The translations under genes were made by a program, and so were the position numbers. The notes beneath the pieces are model-generated. The model was not told where the DNA came from. It searched no databases and saw only the letters and a program-made list of their open reading frames with translations. Below are positions 17,191 to 25,512 of a DNA stretch of 64,000 nucleotides, piece after piece; within the stretch, counting starts at the first letter, position 1; the number at the start of each line of letters is the position of its first letter. Source of the DNA: an uncultured Ruminococcus sp. (GTDB lineage: Bacteria; Bacillota; Clostridia; Oscillospirales; Acutalibacteraceae); the NCBI GenBank assembly GCA_900539465.1, contig UQCF01000012.1, positions 13,198 through 77,197 of the forward strand, read 5' to 3'.

Positions 17191-17254
17191 TCGCTTTTTT
17201 CACTTTCCCTTTCCGGAATATGGCGTAAAGCCAAAAGTCCTTATTTGCGAAACA

Positions 17255-18340
17255 TCAATATTTTACGGGGTTGGCGTCAAGATATTTCTTGACCATGAGA
17301 GCTACTTTGAATACGATGGCGTCGTCAAATTCTCTGAGGTCAAGACCTGTGATTTTCTTGATTTTTTCAAGTCTGTAAACGAGCGTGTTCCTGTGAACAA
17401 AAAGTTTACGCGAGGTTTCGCTTACGTTGAGGTTGTTTTCAAAGAAACGCTGAATTGTAAAGAGCGTCTCTTGGTCGAGGCTGTCAATAGAGCCCATCTT
17501 AAACACTTCGTGAAGGAACATTTCGCAAAGTGTGGTAGGCAGCTGATAAATAAGTCTTGCAATGCCGAGACTGTCGTAGCTGACAATGGTCTTTTCGGTG
17601 TCAAACACTTTGCCGACCTCCAGCGCAACCTGAGCTTCTTTAAATGACCTTGCAAGGTCTTTTATGCTTACTACCGTTGTTCCTATGCCGATAACGGCGT
17701 GAGTATAAAGCTCGGTGTTCAAAGAATCCGCAATAGAACGCGCGAGCATCTCAATATCTTTTGTGGCAATGCCTGTTTTTACATCTTTAACAAGAGCAAT
17801 GTCGGTTTCGTTTATGTTTATAACAAAGTCTTTTGTTTTGTCGGGGAAAAGGTTCTGTATAACGTCAAAGGTTGATGCATCGGTCTGGTCGGGGACTCTG
17901 ATAAGCAAAACAACGCGAGTCATTTCGTTGTTGAAACGCAGCTCTCTTGCTTTGAGATAGATGTCACCGGGCAGAATGTTATCGAGAATAACATTTTTAA
18001 TAAATATGCCCCTGTCATATTTTTCATCAAAATACTGTTTCAGATTGCTGAGAGTAACCGCACAAAGACCCGCGTATTTTTCTGCAAGCTCGTCCTCTCC
18101 GTCAATAAAGACCGCATATTCGGGGTGAACCTGATTGCCGAACGCTTTATAAGTCATAGAGCCGACAATAACAGCGTCGCTTGCACCGAATACTTTTGCC
18201 GCCGCCTCCGAAGCAACCTCGCCTATTTTGCCGAGTTCGCTGCAGGATATAACGGTTCCTGTCTCGTCGATAATACCAACAGTTCTGTCAATGGCAGAAC
18301 GCATTTGATGTATTACTCCCTGAAAAAGTCTGTTTGACAT
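17255..18340 (-). CDS. PucR/CdaR-type transcriptional regulator
   Basis: 361 residues; ATG with AGGAGA 10 bases upstream. N-terminal sensor region (~10-120) similar to sugar-diacid recognition domains, a central GGDEF-like domain (~130-260), and a C-terminal PucR helix-turn-helix with NVSETSRKLFVHRNTLVYRL (~310-329). Such regulators usually activate genes for sugar acids or purines, none of which lies here; in Clostridia this form often sits beside ftsEX. A 9-bp inverted repeat in its own leader may be an autoregulatory site. The ligand is unknown. Confidence 0.8.
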   Translation of the reverse strand: MSNRLFQGVIHQMRSAIDRTVGIIDETGTVISCSELGKIGEVASEAAAKVFGASDAVIVGSMTYKAFGNQVHPEYAVFIDGEDELAEKYAGLCAVTLSNLKQYFDEKYDRGIFIKNVILDNILPGDIYLKARELRFNNEMTRVVLLIRVPDQTDASTFDVIQNLFPDKTKDFVININETDIALVKDVKTGIATKDIEMLARSIADSLNTELYTHAVIGIGTTVVSIKDLARSFKEAQVALEVGKVFDTEKTIVSYDSLGIARLIYQLPTTLCEMFLHEVFKMGSIDSLDQETLFTIQRFFENNLNVSETSRKLFVHRNTLVYRLEKIKKITGLDLREFDDAIVFKVALMVKKYLDANPVKY

Positions 18341-18372
18341 AGATACAATCTCTCCTCACTTTTAAACAAATG

Positions 18373-18398
18373 GTGCATATTGTTTGGGTAATATGCAC
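18373..18398 (-). promoter_or_regulatory. Inverted repeat in the leader of the PucR-type gene
   Basis: Perfect 9-bp arms GTGCATATT / AATATGCAC with an 8-base spacer, between the promoter and the ribosome-binding site. Candidate operator or RNA hairpin. Confidence 0.45.
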
Positions 18399-18413
18399 AA
18401 TCCGACAATCTAC

Positions 18414-18442
18414 ATTTTACACTATGACGGCGCATAATTCAA
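18414..18442 (-). promoter_or_regulatory. Promoter of the PucR-type gene (and possibly ftsEX)
   Basis: Minus strand TTGAAT (18437-18442), 17-base spacer, TAAAAT (18414-18419). The remaining gap to the terminator at 18617 holds nothing recognised. Confidence 0.6.
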
Positions 18443-18616
18443 GAGATTTATAAAAAATAATTGCCTGCGTCTCAAAAATATTTGAAAACAGGTGGTATTT
18501 GAAGCCATTTTTATATAAATCTTACAAAAAAGGCTCTGATAATTAAGCTATTTTCAGTTTGTGGATTTTTACTATATGTTGTGGTAAAACGAGAGAATAT
18601 GCGACCCAAAATACCA

Positions 18617-18653
18617 CAAAAAAGCAAAATGCGACACCCAAAACGGGTGCCGC
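18617..18653 (-). terminator. Intrinsic terminator after the CD1247-like gene
   Basis: Minus-strand stem GCGGCACCC / GGGTGTCGC (one G-U pair), loop GTTTT, then a T-rich tail. Confidence 0.8.
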
Positions 18654-18673
18654 AAAAATTTTCGGTTTCAGAC

Positions 18674-19099
18674 TCAGTCGTCGTCTTCCTCGTCGTCATC
18701 TTCGTCAAAGTCAAATTCAAGGGTCTCGCCGCAAGCGGGGCACTCGATTGAATCTTCGTCAAGAACGCTCTCGTCAAGGCAGATAACCTCGCCGCAGGCG
18801 GGGCACTCAACCTCAAAATAATCACCTGTGCCTGCGCATGAGCTGCAGTCACAGCCCTCATAATCGTCCTCATCCTCTTCAAAGATGTAGTCCTCAAGGT
18901 CTGCAAGGTCTTCATCAACAGCGTCAAGCTGCTCGCCGACCATGTCAAGTGAATCTTCAAAATCAGAAATTGAAAGAGCCATTTCGTCAATGACATCAAT
19001 CATAGCTTTTATAAGTTTGGTCTCGGGTTTCTTCTCATCAAGCTCAAGACCCTCTGCAAGGCCTTTAAGGTATGCGGCCTTTTCGGTAACTGTCATCAT
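18674..19099 (-). CDS. CD1247 N-terminal-domain type acidic zinc-ribbon protein
   Basis: 141 residues. The N-terminal ~75 residues (EKAAYLKGLAEGLELDEKK) match the domain named after C. difficile CD1247: an alpha-helical, acidic region with Met/Ile heptads that may form a coiled coil. Two CxxC pairs follow, CPACGE (~103) and CPACGE (~124), with an extra CDCSSC before them, so one zinc ribbon is likely. The tail is nearly all Asp and Glu. Function unknown; it sits 33 bp downstream of efp, a frequent pairing in Clostridia, which suggests a link to translation but no more. Confidence 0.7.
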   Translation of the reverse strand: MMTVTEKAAYLKGLAEGLELDEKKPETKLIKAMIDVIDEMALSISDFEDSLDMVGEQLDAVDEDLADLEDYIFEEDEDDYEGCDCSSCAGTGDYFEVECPACGEVICLDESVLDEDSIECPACGETLEFDFDEDDDEEDDD

Positions 19100-19132
19100 A
19101 GTGAATTACCTTCCTTTCATATGGTTGGGCAA

Positions 19133-19690
19133 TTACGCTCTGCCGAGGTATTCGCCTGTTCTTGTGTCAATCTGAATCATTTCGCCCTCGTCGATGAAGA
19201 GCGGGACTTTTATCTCGGCACCTGTCTCAACCGTTGCGGGCTTGGTAGCGTTTGTAGCTGTGTTGCCTGCAAAGCCGGGATCTGTCTGAGTAACCTGAAG
19301 CTCAACAAATGTGGGGGGCTCAACGCCGAAGATATTGCCTTTGTAAGAGAGAATTTTGCAAGTCATGCTCTCTTTAACAAACTTGAAGTTGTCGGGCAAA
19401 TCAGATGCGTTTATCGGAACAAGCTCATAGCTTTCGGGATCCATAAAATAATAAAGATCACCGTCGTTATATGAGTATTCCATATCTTTTCTCTCGATGA
19501 AAGCCGTCGGGAACTTTGCCGTGGGGTTATAGCTCTTTTCTACGACTGCACCGGTGAGAACATTTTTAGTTTTGGTTCTGACAAAAGCGGCGCCTTTTCC
19601 GGGCTTAACGTGCTGGAACTCGACTACCTGAAGCACGTTGCCGTCCTCTTCAAAAGTCATGCCGTTTCTGAAATCGCCTGCTGATACCAT
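19133..19690 (-). CDS. efp: Translation elongation factor P
   Basis: 185 residues, three-domain EF-P. Relieves ribosome stalling at polyproline. The loop that reaches the peptidyl-transferase centre reads VKPGKGAAF, with the modifiable Lys at the tip; no modification enzyme lies in the window. The C-terminal signature region (TNATKPATVETGAEIKVPLF) is intact. It starts at ATG 19690 with a GGAGGA box and has its own promoter. Confidence 0.97.
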   Translation of the reverse strand: MVSAGDFRNGMTFEEDGNVLQVVEFQHVKPGKGAAFVRTKTKNVLTGAVVEKSYNPTAKFPTAFIERKDMEYSYNDGDLYYFMDPESYELVPINASDLPDNFKFVKESMTCKILSYKGNIFGVEPPTFVELQVTQTDPGFAGNTATNATKPATVETGAEIKVPLFIDEGEMIQIDTRTGEYLGRA

Positions 19691-19738
19691 AGTATTATTC
19701 CTCCGATTTATAATTCAATGCGAGTCAATCTCTTATAT

Positions 19739-19767
19739 ATTTTATACTATGTCCTCCTCTTTTTCAA
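19739..19767 (-). promoter_or_regulatory. Promoter of efp
   Basis: Minus strand TTGAAA (19762-19767), 17-base spacer, TAAAAT (19739-19744). Confidence 0.55.
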
Positions 19768-19822
19768 CCCTTTTTGAAAAAAAAGAGAATATATCCGTGC
19801 CGCACGGCTGTAATAACCGCTT

Positions 19823-20854
19823 TCAAAGCCTTTTGACAACCGGCTTAGTAATGAATGAGGACAAAGTGCTGACGATATACGACAGCAAAACAAGCACCGC
19901 AAAAGACAGGAAGAAGAACGGAATACTGTTTTGCACGCCGAAAACTTTGTTTGCTATTCTCACCGCAATGCCCTGCAGCAAATATACTTCATATGATATT
20001 TTGCCGAAGAAAGACAAAACGGGATTTCTGATTTTTACAAAGCTCATAACAAAATAAACAAACACGGCAAACAAAGATGATGTGAAAAAATCCGAAACAT
20101 TCATATATAAATTGCTGCCGATGCTGAATCCGTAAAATTTCGGAACGGTTGCCGCCGCACACAAAACGGCAGAAGCGGCGATAACCGCAATTCTTTTGCC
20201 CGCTGAAAGAGAAGATATTTTATCTTCTTTTTCTCCGAAGAAAAGGCCGAGAGGAAATGCGAAAAATGTAGTCCAGTAGTCAAGATATTTATAGAAAACG
20301 GCAGAAAAAATCAGCATCAATACGGCGACTTTAAGCGACAGCGCAATTTTAGGCAAAATCTTTTTGCCGATAAAAAACATGACGTATGCCACAAGTATTG
20401 CACCGACAAACCAAGAAAATTCGACCAAATCATTAGCCAAAATCGCAGAGAGCGCAATTTGCTTTTTGTCTGCCGTCACCTGAAGCGGAATATCAAATGC
20501 GAGGGAGACCGATACATATATTGCTTCGCATATCCAATACGGCACCAAAATTTTAACGAATCTTTTCAGCAAAAAAGAAAATTTAACGTCACAGGGGTAA
20601 GCCTTTATAAGCCCGTACGCCGAGAGAAAGAAGAACACGCCTACAATAAAGCTGCCGATGTGGGAGAGCACATAAAATATTATGCCCTTATCCACAAACC
20701 AGCCCGTGAAGTGATGATAAAAAATCAGTATACACAAAAGCCCTTTGACGTTTGAGCTGTTTTCTTTGCTTAAAGGATTAAAACGTTTAAAAGAAATTTT
20801 AATACACGGCAGTGTGATTAAAAGAACCAGTGCCGCAGAAATATATTCGGTCAT
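19823..20854 (-). CDS. Acyltransferase family 3 (OafA-like) membrane protein
   Basis: 343 residues from ATG 20854, which has AGGAGG 7 bases upstream; an upstream in-frame ATG at 20911 has no ribosome-binding site. About ten membrane helices. The N-terminal block GLLCILIFYHHFTGWF carries the conserved His that marks acyltransferase-3 enzymes, which O-acetylate or acylate cell-surface sugars. The ending ISYEVYLLQGI also fits the family. Substrate unknown; neighbours (fba, efp) give no hint. Family call is good. Confidence 0.8.
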   Translation of the reverse strand: MTEYISAALVLLITLPCIKISFKRFNPLSKENSSNVKGLLCILIFYHHFTGWFVDKGIIFYVLSHIGSFIVGVFFFLSAYGLIKAYPCDVKFSFLLKRFVKILVPYWICEAIYVSVSLAFDIPLQVTADKKQIALSAILANDLVEFSWFVGAILVAYVMFFIGKKILPKIALSLKVAVLMLIFSAVFYKYLDYWTTFFAFPLGLFFGEKEDKISSLSAGKRIAVIAASAVLCAAATVPKFYGFSIGSNLYMNVSDFFTSSLFAVFVYFVMSFVKIRNPVLSFFGKISYEVYLLQGIAVRIANKVFGVQNSIPFFFLSFAVLVLLSYIVSTLSSFITKPVVKRL

Positions 20855-20914
20855 GGCAATCCTCCTGTAACACCGATGATTATAAAATAATCGGACGATA
20901 AAATCAATCAAAAA

Positions 20915-20958
20915 TCACCAAAATAAAAGCGGAAAGATGACATACGCCGTCTTTCCGC
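20915..20958 (-). terminator. Intrinsic terminator after fba
   Basis: Minus-strand stem GCGGAAAGA / TCTTTCCGC with tail TTTTATTTT. Confidence 0.85.
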
Positions 20959-20975
20959 CAAAATGCTTGATATAA

Positions 20976-21911
20976 TTATGCTTTGCCGCCGCAGCCGAGA
21001 ACCGTGTTGATTTTGTGCTCAACCATACCCTCAATAGCTTCACGCGCGGGCTTGAGGTACTGACGGGGGTCAAAGTGGCTCGGATACTCATAAAGGTGCT
21101 TTCTGATAGCGGCTGTCATTGCAAGACGAAGGTCTGAGTCAATGTTGATTTTGCAAACCGCCATTGTAGCTGCCTGACGAAGCATCTCTTCGGGGATACC
21201 GATTGCGTTGGGCATATCTCCGCCGTATTTATTGATTTCTTCAACAAACTTGGGGATAACGGAGGATGCACCGTGAAGAACTATCGGGAAACCGGGGAGT
21301 CTTTTTGAAACTTCTTCAAGAATGTCAAAGCGAAGCTGGGGCTTCTGACCGGGCTTAAATTTGTATGCGCCGTGGCTTGTGCCGATGGCAATTGCAAGCG
21401 AATCAACGCCTGTGCGTGTAACAAAATCATAAACCTGGTCGGGGTTTGTGTATGCTGCGTCTTCTGCGGATACGTTAACTTCATCCTCAATGCCTGCAAG
21501 CTGACCGAGCTCACCCTCAACAACAACGCCGTGAGCGTGTGCATAGTCAACAACCTTTTTGGTAAGAGCAACGTTCTCTTCATAGGGAAGGCTTGAGCCG
21601 TCAATCATAACAGATGTGAAGCCGCCGTCAATGCAGCTCTTGCAGGTCTCAAAATCAGGGCCGTGGTCAAGGTGAAGAGCGATGGGAAGACCTGTCTCTT
21701 CAACAGCAGCCTCAACGAGCTTTACAAGGTATGTGTGGTTTGCATAAGCTCTTGCACCCTTTGATACCTGAAGAATAAGGGGAGCGTTGAGCTTTTTGCC
21801 CGCTTCGACAATACCCTGGATAATCTCCATATTATTTACGTTGAAAGCACCTATTGCGTAACCGCCCTTATAGGCGTCTTCAAACATTTTTTTTGTGGTT
21901 ACAAGTGGCAT
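20976..21911 (-). CDS. fba: Class II fructose-1,6-bisphosphate aldolase
   Basis: 311 residues from ATG 21911 (MPLVTTKKMF), which has AGGAGTG upstream; the ORF opens 3 codons earlier but without spacing for a ribosome-binding site. Cleaves fructose-1,6-bisphosphate into the two triose phosphates in glycolysis. Zinc ligands and active-site segments are visible: LHLDHGPDFE, EGELGQLAG, AIGTSHGAYKF and VLHGASSV. It has its own promoter and terminator. Confidence 0.95.
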   Translation of the reverse strand: MPLVTTKKMFEDAYKGGYAIGAFNVNNMEIIQGIVEAGKKLNAPLILQVSKGARAYANHTYLVKLVEAAVEETGLPIALHLDHGPDFETCKSCIDGGFTSVMIDGSSLPYEENVALTKKVVDYAHAHGVVVEGELGQLAGIEDEVNVSAEDAAYTNPDQVYDFVTRTGVDSLAIAIGTSHGAYKFKPGQKPQLRFDILEEVSKRLPGFPIVLHGASSVIPKFVEEINKYGGDMPNAIGIPEEMLRQAATMAVCKINIDSDLRLAMTAAIRKHLYEYPSHFDPRQYLKPAREAIEGMVEHKINTVLGCGGKA

Positions 21912-21950
21912 AAAAATCACTCCTGTATATATTTTTTAATAACCGATTAC

Positions 21951-21978
21951 ATTATAACATCTAAAGATAATTTGTCAA
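21951..21978 (-). promoter_or_regulatory. Promoter of fba
   Basis: Minus strand TTGACA (21973-21978), 16-base spacer, TATAAT (21951-21956): both boxes perfect. Confidence 0.8.
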
Positions 21979-22012
21979 TAAATTGTCAAATAAAAAGGGC
22001 TGTACCTTTTTA

Positions 22013-23149
22013 TTATCTGCCGAAATCGGTATCGGTTATTCTCTCAACGGTGAAGCTTTCGGTGTAAATATTATCCGGCTCGTTTTCGTCGAGGATTATA
22101 AGACGTCCGCCGCGCTTGTCGCCGTAGGTATGGTAGCCTACGGAGAAGGTCTGAACAAGCTTAATGCCGTCCATTTCAATTACAAAATCGTTTTTATGGT
22201 CGTGACCGAAAAACGCAGCTCTTATATCGCCGTGCTTTTTCCAAAGCTCAAACTGCTCTCTGCCCTTTTCGCCGGGGGTGCAGGGCGTCTCTGCCAATTC
22301 GCCGCTGATATAATATTCGGGCGAAAGTTTAACGTATCTGCCATCTCTCGGCATAAAAAATGCTTCGGGGTCGTCTTTGTCAACGTCAATGAGCGCGTCA
22401 AGCTCCTGAACAACGGGAATATGTTGAAAAAGTATCGCGGGCAAAGTTTTGCCGCCGTTTTCTTTTTTGATTTTTTCTTCGGCTTTTTCATACCAGTCAA
22501 GCTGATCCTTGTGAACCATGTCATAGCCTTCAAGTCTTTTGCCGTTTCCGTCATAAGGATAGTCGTTTGAGTCCACAAACCAGAGATTGTATGCGTCTTT
22601 TTTGCCGTCACTGCTTTTGATTTTTACATTGTAGTTGCCGCAGCCGTACATCTCCTCAGCGTTGAAGCAGCCGAGGAAATTCTCATACTGCAAATAGAGC
22701 ATCATCTGAAATTCGCGGAAGTTTGACATAATTTCCGAATCGTGATTGCCGAAAACAATCGCAAGAGGCAGATTTCTGCGCCTTACGGGTTCTGTTATTT
22801 TTTCTATGGTTTTTCTTATGTATTCATAGTCAAACTCTTCCCAATATCCGTTGATGTTGTCGCCGCCGAAAACAACAAGGTCGGGGTTTGTGCGCTCAAT
22901 GCTTTTTTCTATAACATTGAGAGCCTCAACGCATTTGTCGCGCGGAATGGCTCTGTCCTCATCGTCGTCCATTTCGGGGTCAACCTCGTGAATGTCGGTT
23001 ATGTGAAGAATACGGAATTTGCCGTCCGCGCCGAATTTCAGCTCCGGACGTTTAACGGCTTTCTTTTTTATATCTGTCGGCATACCCGTTGCTGCAATAA
23101 ACGGAAGCGTCATCATAGACAAAAAATGTTTTAGGTATTTACTCTTCAT
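22013..23149 (-). CDS. Calcineurin-like metallophosphoesterase
   Basis: 378 residues; the second ATG (23149) is preferred because GGAG lies 8 bases before it and only 1 base before the first. The N-terminus is hydrophobic (LKHFLSMMTLPFIAATG), a weak signal or anchor, so it may act at the membrane. All five phosphoesterase blocks are present: HITDIHE, VVFGGDNI, IVFGNHDSE, LFQHIPV and FFGHDHKNDF, giving a two-metal centre. Resembles PA domain-free fungal/bacterial DCR2-type phosphatases. Substrate unknown. Confidence 0.85.
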   Translation of the reverse strand: MKSKYLKHFLSMMTLPFIAATGMPTDIKKKAVKRPELKFGADGKFRILHITDIHEVDPEMDDDEDRAIPRDKCVEALNVIEKSIERTNPDLVVFGGDNINGYWEEFDYEYIRKTIEKITEPVRRRNLPLAIVFGNHDSEIMSNFREFQMMLYLQYENFLGCFNAEEMYGCGNYNVKIKSSDGKKDAYNLWFVDSNDYPYDGNGKRLEGYDMVHKDQLDWYEKAEEKIKKENGGKTLPAILFQHIPVVQELDALIDVDKDDPEAFFMPRDGRYVKLSPEYYISGELAETPCTPGEKGREQFELWKKHGDIRAAFFGHDHKNDFVIEMDGIKLVQTFSVGYHTYGDKRGGRLIILDENEPDNIYTESFTVERITDTDFGR

Positions 23150-23178
23150 AATCATGCTCCTTTGTTAGACTTGATTTA

Positions 23179-23206
23179 ATTATATCCGAAAAAATTTTTT
23201 ATTCAA
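23179..23206 (-). promoter_or_regulatory. Promoter of the metallophosphoesterase gene
   Basis: Minus strand TTGAAT (23201-23206), 16-base spacer, TATAAT (23179-23184). Confidence 0.6.
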
Positions 23207-23229
23207 GATAAAAAACAAATATAATCCTG

Positions 23230-23257
23230 TTGCATTTTATAAAAATAGTGTTATAAT
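23230..23257 (+). promoter_or_regulatory. Promoter of folT
   Basis: TTGCAT, 16-base spacer, TATAAT; it would start a transcript about 30 bases before the THF riboswitch. Confidence 0.7.
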
Positions 23258-23292
23258 TCATTTGCAACGCGTGCAAAGCTTATTTTGCCGCG

Positions 23293-23391
23293 GTACAGAG
23301 TAGATATGTGAGCGTTAAGTGCCATGCGGACGGGGAGTTGCCGTGCGGACGAAAAGTTATCTTGCGGTTCACATTTCGCATCCCGCTGTAA
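23293..23391 (+). ncRNA. Tetrahydrofolate (THF) riboswitch
   Basis: The class I THF aptamer core is recognisable: AGAGTAGAT at the 5' side, GCGTTAAGTG, GGGGAGTTG, then TGCGGTTCACAT and GCATCCCG closing on the 3' side. P1 forms from TACAG (23294-23298) and CTGTA (23386-23390). The element lies just upstream of folT, the usual target. Ligand binding would stabilise P1. Confidence 0.9.
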
Positions 23392-23413
23392 AAAATAATA
23401 TTGATGACGCAAG

Positions 23414-23447
23414 CCTCTTTATTATTACAGCGAAAATAATAAGGAGG
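23414..23447 (+). promoter_or_regulatory. Shine-Dalgarno-masking hairpin of the folT leader
   Basis: CCTCTTTATTATT pairs with AATAATAAGGAGG (one G-U), burying the AGGAGG box. Its loop contains TACAGCG (23426-23432), the exact complement of CGCTGTA (23384-23390), the 3' P1 strand of the riboswitch; the two structures can therefore compete. Predicts translation off when THF is bound. Confidence 0.75.
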
Positions 23448-23454
23448 ATTTTTT

Positions 23455-23982
23455 ATGCCCAAAGTCAAAGAATTATTAAAGACCAAAAACCTTGCGCTTA
23501 TTGCGCTGCTTATCGCGCTGAATGTGGTGCTCAGCAGATTTCTCTCATTTAACGTTTGGAATTTGAAGATAGGCTTCACATTTGTTTCACTCATATTCGC
23601 CGCGTATTTCACAGGTCCCGTCGGTGCGGCGATTGTGGGCGGAGCGGGCGACCTTATAGGTGCGCTGATGTTCCCGATAGGCGCATATTTCCCGGGCTTT
23701 ACGCTCACGGCTGTGCTTGAGGGCCTTTGCTTCGGATTTTTGATTTACAAAAAAGCGAGCTTCCCCAAAATCTGCATAAGCGTTGCAGTTAACGAGCTGG
23801 TAGGCGGACTTTTGATGAACACATTTTGGATTTCTGTTTTATACGGCAGTGATTTCAAAGCGCTGTTTGTCACAAGGCTTCTCACGCAGATATTGCCGAT
23901 GATAGCTGTTGAGATTTTGACAACACAGCTCCTTTTCGGCAAATCAATGGTTGTGCAGAGAGTGCAAAAAGCAATAAAATAA
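23455..23982 (+). CDS. folT: Folate ECF transporter S component
   Basis: 175 residues, six membrane helices. The N-terminal TKNLALIALLIALNVVLSR and FTGPVGAAIVGGAGDLIGAL are typical of FolT, the substrate-binding part of energy-coupling factor transporters that take up folates. The ATPase and T component are not in the window, as is normal for group II ECF systems. The THF riboswitch immediately upstream supports folate over other vitamins. Ribosome-binding site AAGGAGG is 8 bases before the ATG. Confidence 0.92.
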   Translation: MPKVKELLKTKNLALIALLIALNVVLSRFLSFNVWNLKIGFTFVSLIFAAYFTGPVGAAIVGGAGDLIGALMFPIGAYFPGFTLTAVLEGLCFGFLIYKKASFPKICISVAVNELVGGLLMNTFWISVLYGSDFKALFVTRLLTQILPMIAVEILTTQLLFGKSMVVQRVQKAIK

Positions 23983-23993
23983 ATACTCCCGCC

Positions 23994-24036
23994 AAAAAAC
24001 GGTGCAGACTTTAATGACAGCCTGCACCGTTTTTTA
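23994..24036. terminator. Bidirectional terminator between folT (+) and the glycosylase gene (-)
   Basis: Stem CGGTGCAG / CTGCACCG flanked by A6 and T6 runs, serving both converging genes. Confidence 0.9.
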
Positions 24037-24606
24037 ATATGTATTTTCGCACGTTTCTTTTATTTTTTCTCTCAGTGCCAAAAAGTCCTCGAATGCGTCC
24101 GGCTTTTGGCTTGGATTTCTCAGCAGTGCCGCAGGGTGGAATGTGCCCATCATTAAAAATCCGTTTCGGTTTATAAACTCACCGTGCTGCTTTGTTACTC
24201 TGAAGTTCGGGTTCATAAGCCTTTGGGCGGCAATTCTGCCCACACAGACAATAATTTTCGGGTGAATGAGCCGCGTCTGCTCTTTGAGCCACGAAATGCA
24301 GGCGTCCTGCTCCTCCGGCTTCGGGTCGCGGTTGTGCGGCGGACGGCATTTGACTATGTTTGCGATATATACGTTTTTATTTCTGTCAAGGTCTATCGCC
24401 GCAAGGTATTTATCGAGCAGCTGACCGCTTTTGCCTACAAACGGCTCGCCCTGCAAATCCTCCTGCTCGCCGGGGCCTTCGCCTATGAGCATGACCTCGG
24501 CGTTTTCGTTGCCCACACCGAAAACAAGGTTGGTTCTCGTCTCGCCCAAAGGGCATTTTCGGCAAGTGCCGCAGTCGCTTTTTAAATCGTACCAGTTGTT
24601 ATACAT
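24034..24606 (-). CDS. Uracil-DNA glycosylase, iron-sulfur family 4
   Basis: 190 residues. Removes uracil from DNA at the start of base excision repair. Motif 1 is GEGPGEQED and motif 2 FHPAALLR. Cys residues for a 4Fe-4S cluster are visible: CGTCRKC at residues 12-18 and KC(RPPHNRDPKPEEQDA)C near 87-103. The stop sits inside the terminator stem base, and the start overlaps ribF by 8 bp, so it is translated after ribF on one transcript. Confidence 0.9.
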   Translation of the reverse strand: MYNNWYDLKSDCGTCRKCPLGETRTNLVFGVGNENAEVMLIGEGPGEQEDLQGEPFVGKSGQLLDKYLAAIDLDRNKNVYIANIVKCRPPHNRDPKPEEQDACISWLKEQTRLIHPKIIVCVGRIAAQRLMNPNFRVTKQHGEFINRNGFLMMGTFHPAALLRNPSQKPDAFEDFLALREKIKETCENTY

Positions 24607-25489
24607 CGGCCTTCACCTGCAAAATATCTTTTTTTAGCTGCTCTTCAAGCTCTTTTGCAGAAGAGAAAAGCTTTTCGCCCCTGATATACCGTATAAGTTC
24701 GGTTTTGATTTTTTTGCCGTAAAGATCGCCGCCGAAATTTATGATGTTTGTTTCGGCAATGGGGGAGAAAAGCTTGTACGTCGGCCTTATGCCTATATTG
24801 GTTATGCAGGCATAAGATTTGCCGCCCGATATTATTCGCGATTCATAAACGCCGTATTTGGGGCAGACAAGATCCTTGTTTATTGCTTGGTTAGCTGTGG
24901 GAAAGCCGAGCGTTCTGCCCCTTGCGTCACCGTGAATGACCTCACCGTCTATGCTGTAATTTCTGCCGAGCATGGCGGAGGCTTTTTTTACGTCGCCGTT
25001 TAAAAGGCTCTCTTTTACCGCACTTGACGATACGGTCTCGCCGTTTAATTTAACTTCGGGAACGACGGTGCAATTTAAAGAATTTTTTTTGCAAAGTGAC
25101 AAAAGAACATCGCTGTTGCCCTCTCCGTTTTTTCCGAAAGAATAGTTAAATCCGCAGCTTAAAGACCTTGCACCGAGCTCTTTTAAAAGAATTTCATTAA
25201 AAAAAGCTTCGGGAGAAAGCTCCCTGACTTCTGCAAAGCTTATTCTGCATATTTCAAAGCCCGCTTCTTTGAGCATTTGCTCCTCGTCTTTGTCGCTTAA
25301 AAGCCTTTGCACCTTTTGACCGGTGATAAATTCTCTCGGATGAACGTCAAATAGAAGCACTGTCGGGCGCAGTGAATACAATTCGGCATTTTTCAGCGCG
25401 CTGCCGAGTACTTTTCGGTGACCTATGTGTAATCCGTCAAAAAAACCGAGGGCAACGGACGTGCCGATATTCTGTTTTTGAGGGGTCAT
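24599..25489 (-). CDS. ribF: Bifunctional riboflavin kinase/FAD synthetase
   Basis: 296 residues. Makes FMN and then FAD. The N-terminal nucleotidyltransferase domain has GFFDGLHIGHR (~15-25); the C-terminal flavokinase domain has GDARGRTLGFPTAN (~193) and the metal-binding Thr-Ala-Asn. Length is normal (~300). It lies between typA and the glycosylase gene in a minus-strand run. Confidence 0.93.
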   Translation of the reverse strand: MTPQKQNIGTSVALGFFDGLHIGHRKVLGSALKNAELYSLRPTVLLFDVHPREFITGQKVQRLLSDKDEEQMLKEAGFEICRISFAEVRELSPEAFFNEILLKELGARSLSCGFNYSFGKNGEGNSDVLLSLCKKNSLNCTVVPEVKLNGETVSSSAVKESLLNGDVKKASAMLGRNYSIDGEVIHGDARGRTLGFPTANQAINKDLVCPKYGVYESRIISGGKSYACITNIGIRPTYKLFSPIAETNIINFGGDLYGKKIKTELIRYIRGEKLFSSAKELEEQLKKDILQVKADV

Positions 25490-25512
25490 AAAATCACCTT
25501 ATAATCAGTTGA

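Noticed and set aside
18511..18999. 162-codon minus-strand ORF overlapping the CD1247-like gene
   Set aside because: Low-complexity Thr/Arg/Leu translation caused by Asp/Glu codons in another frame; runs over the terminator.
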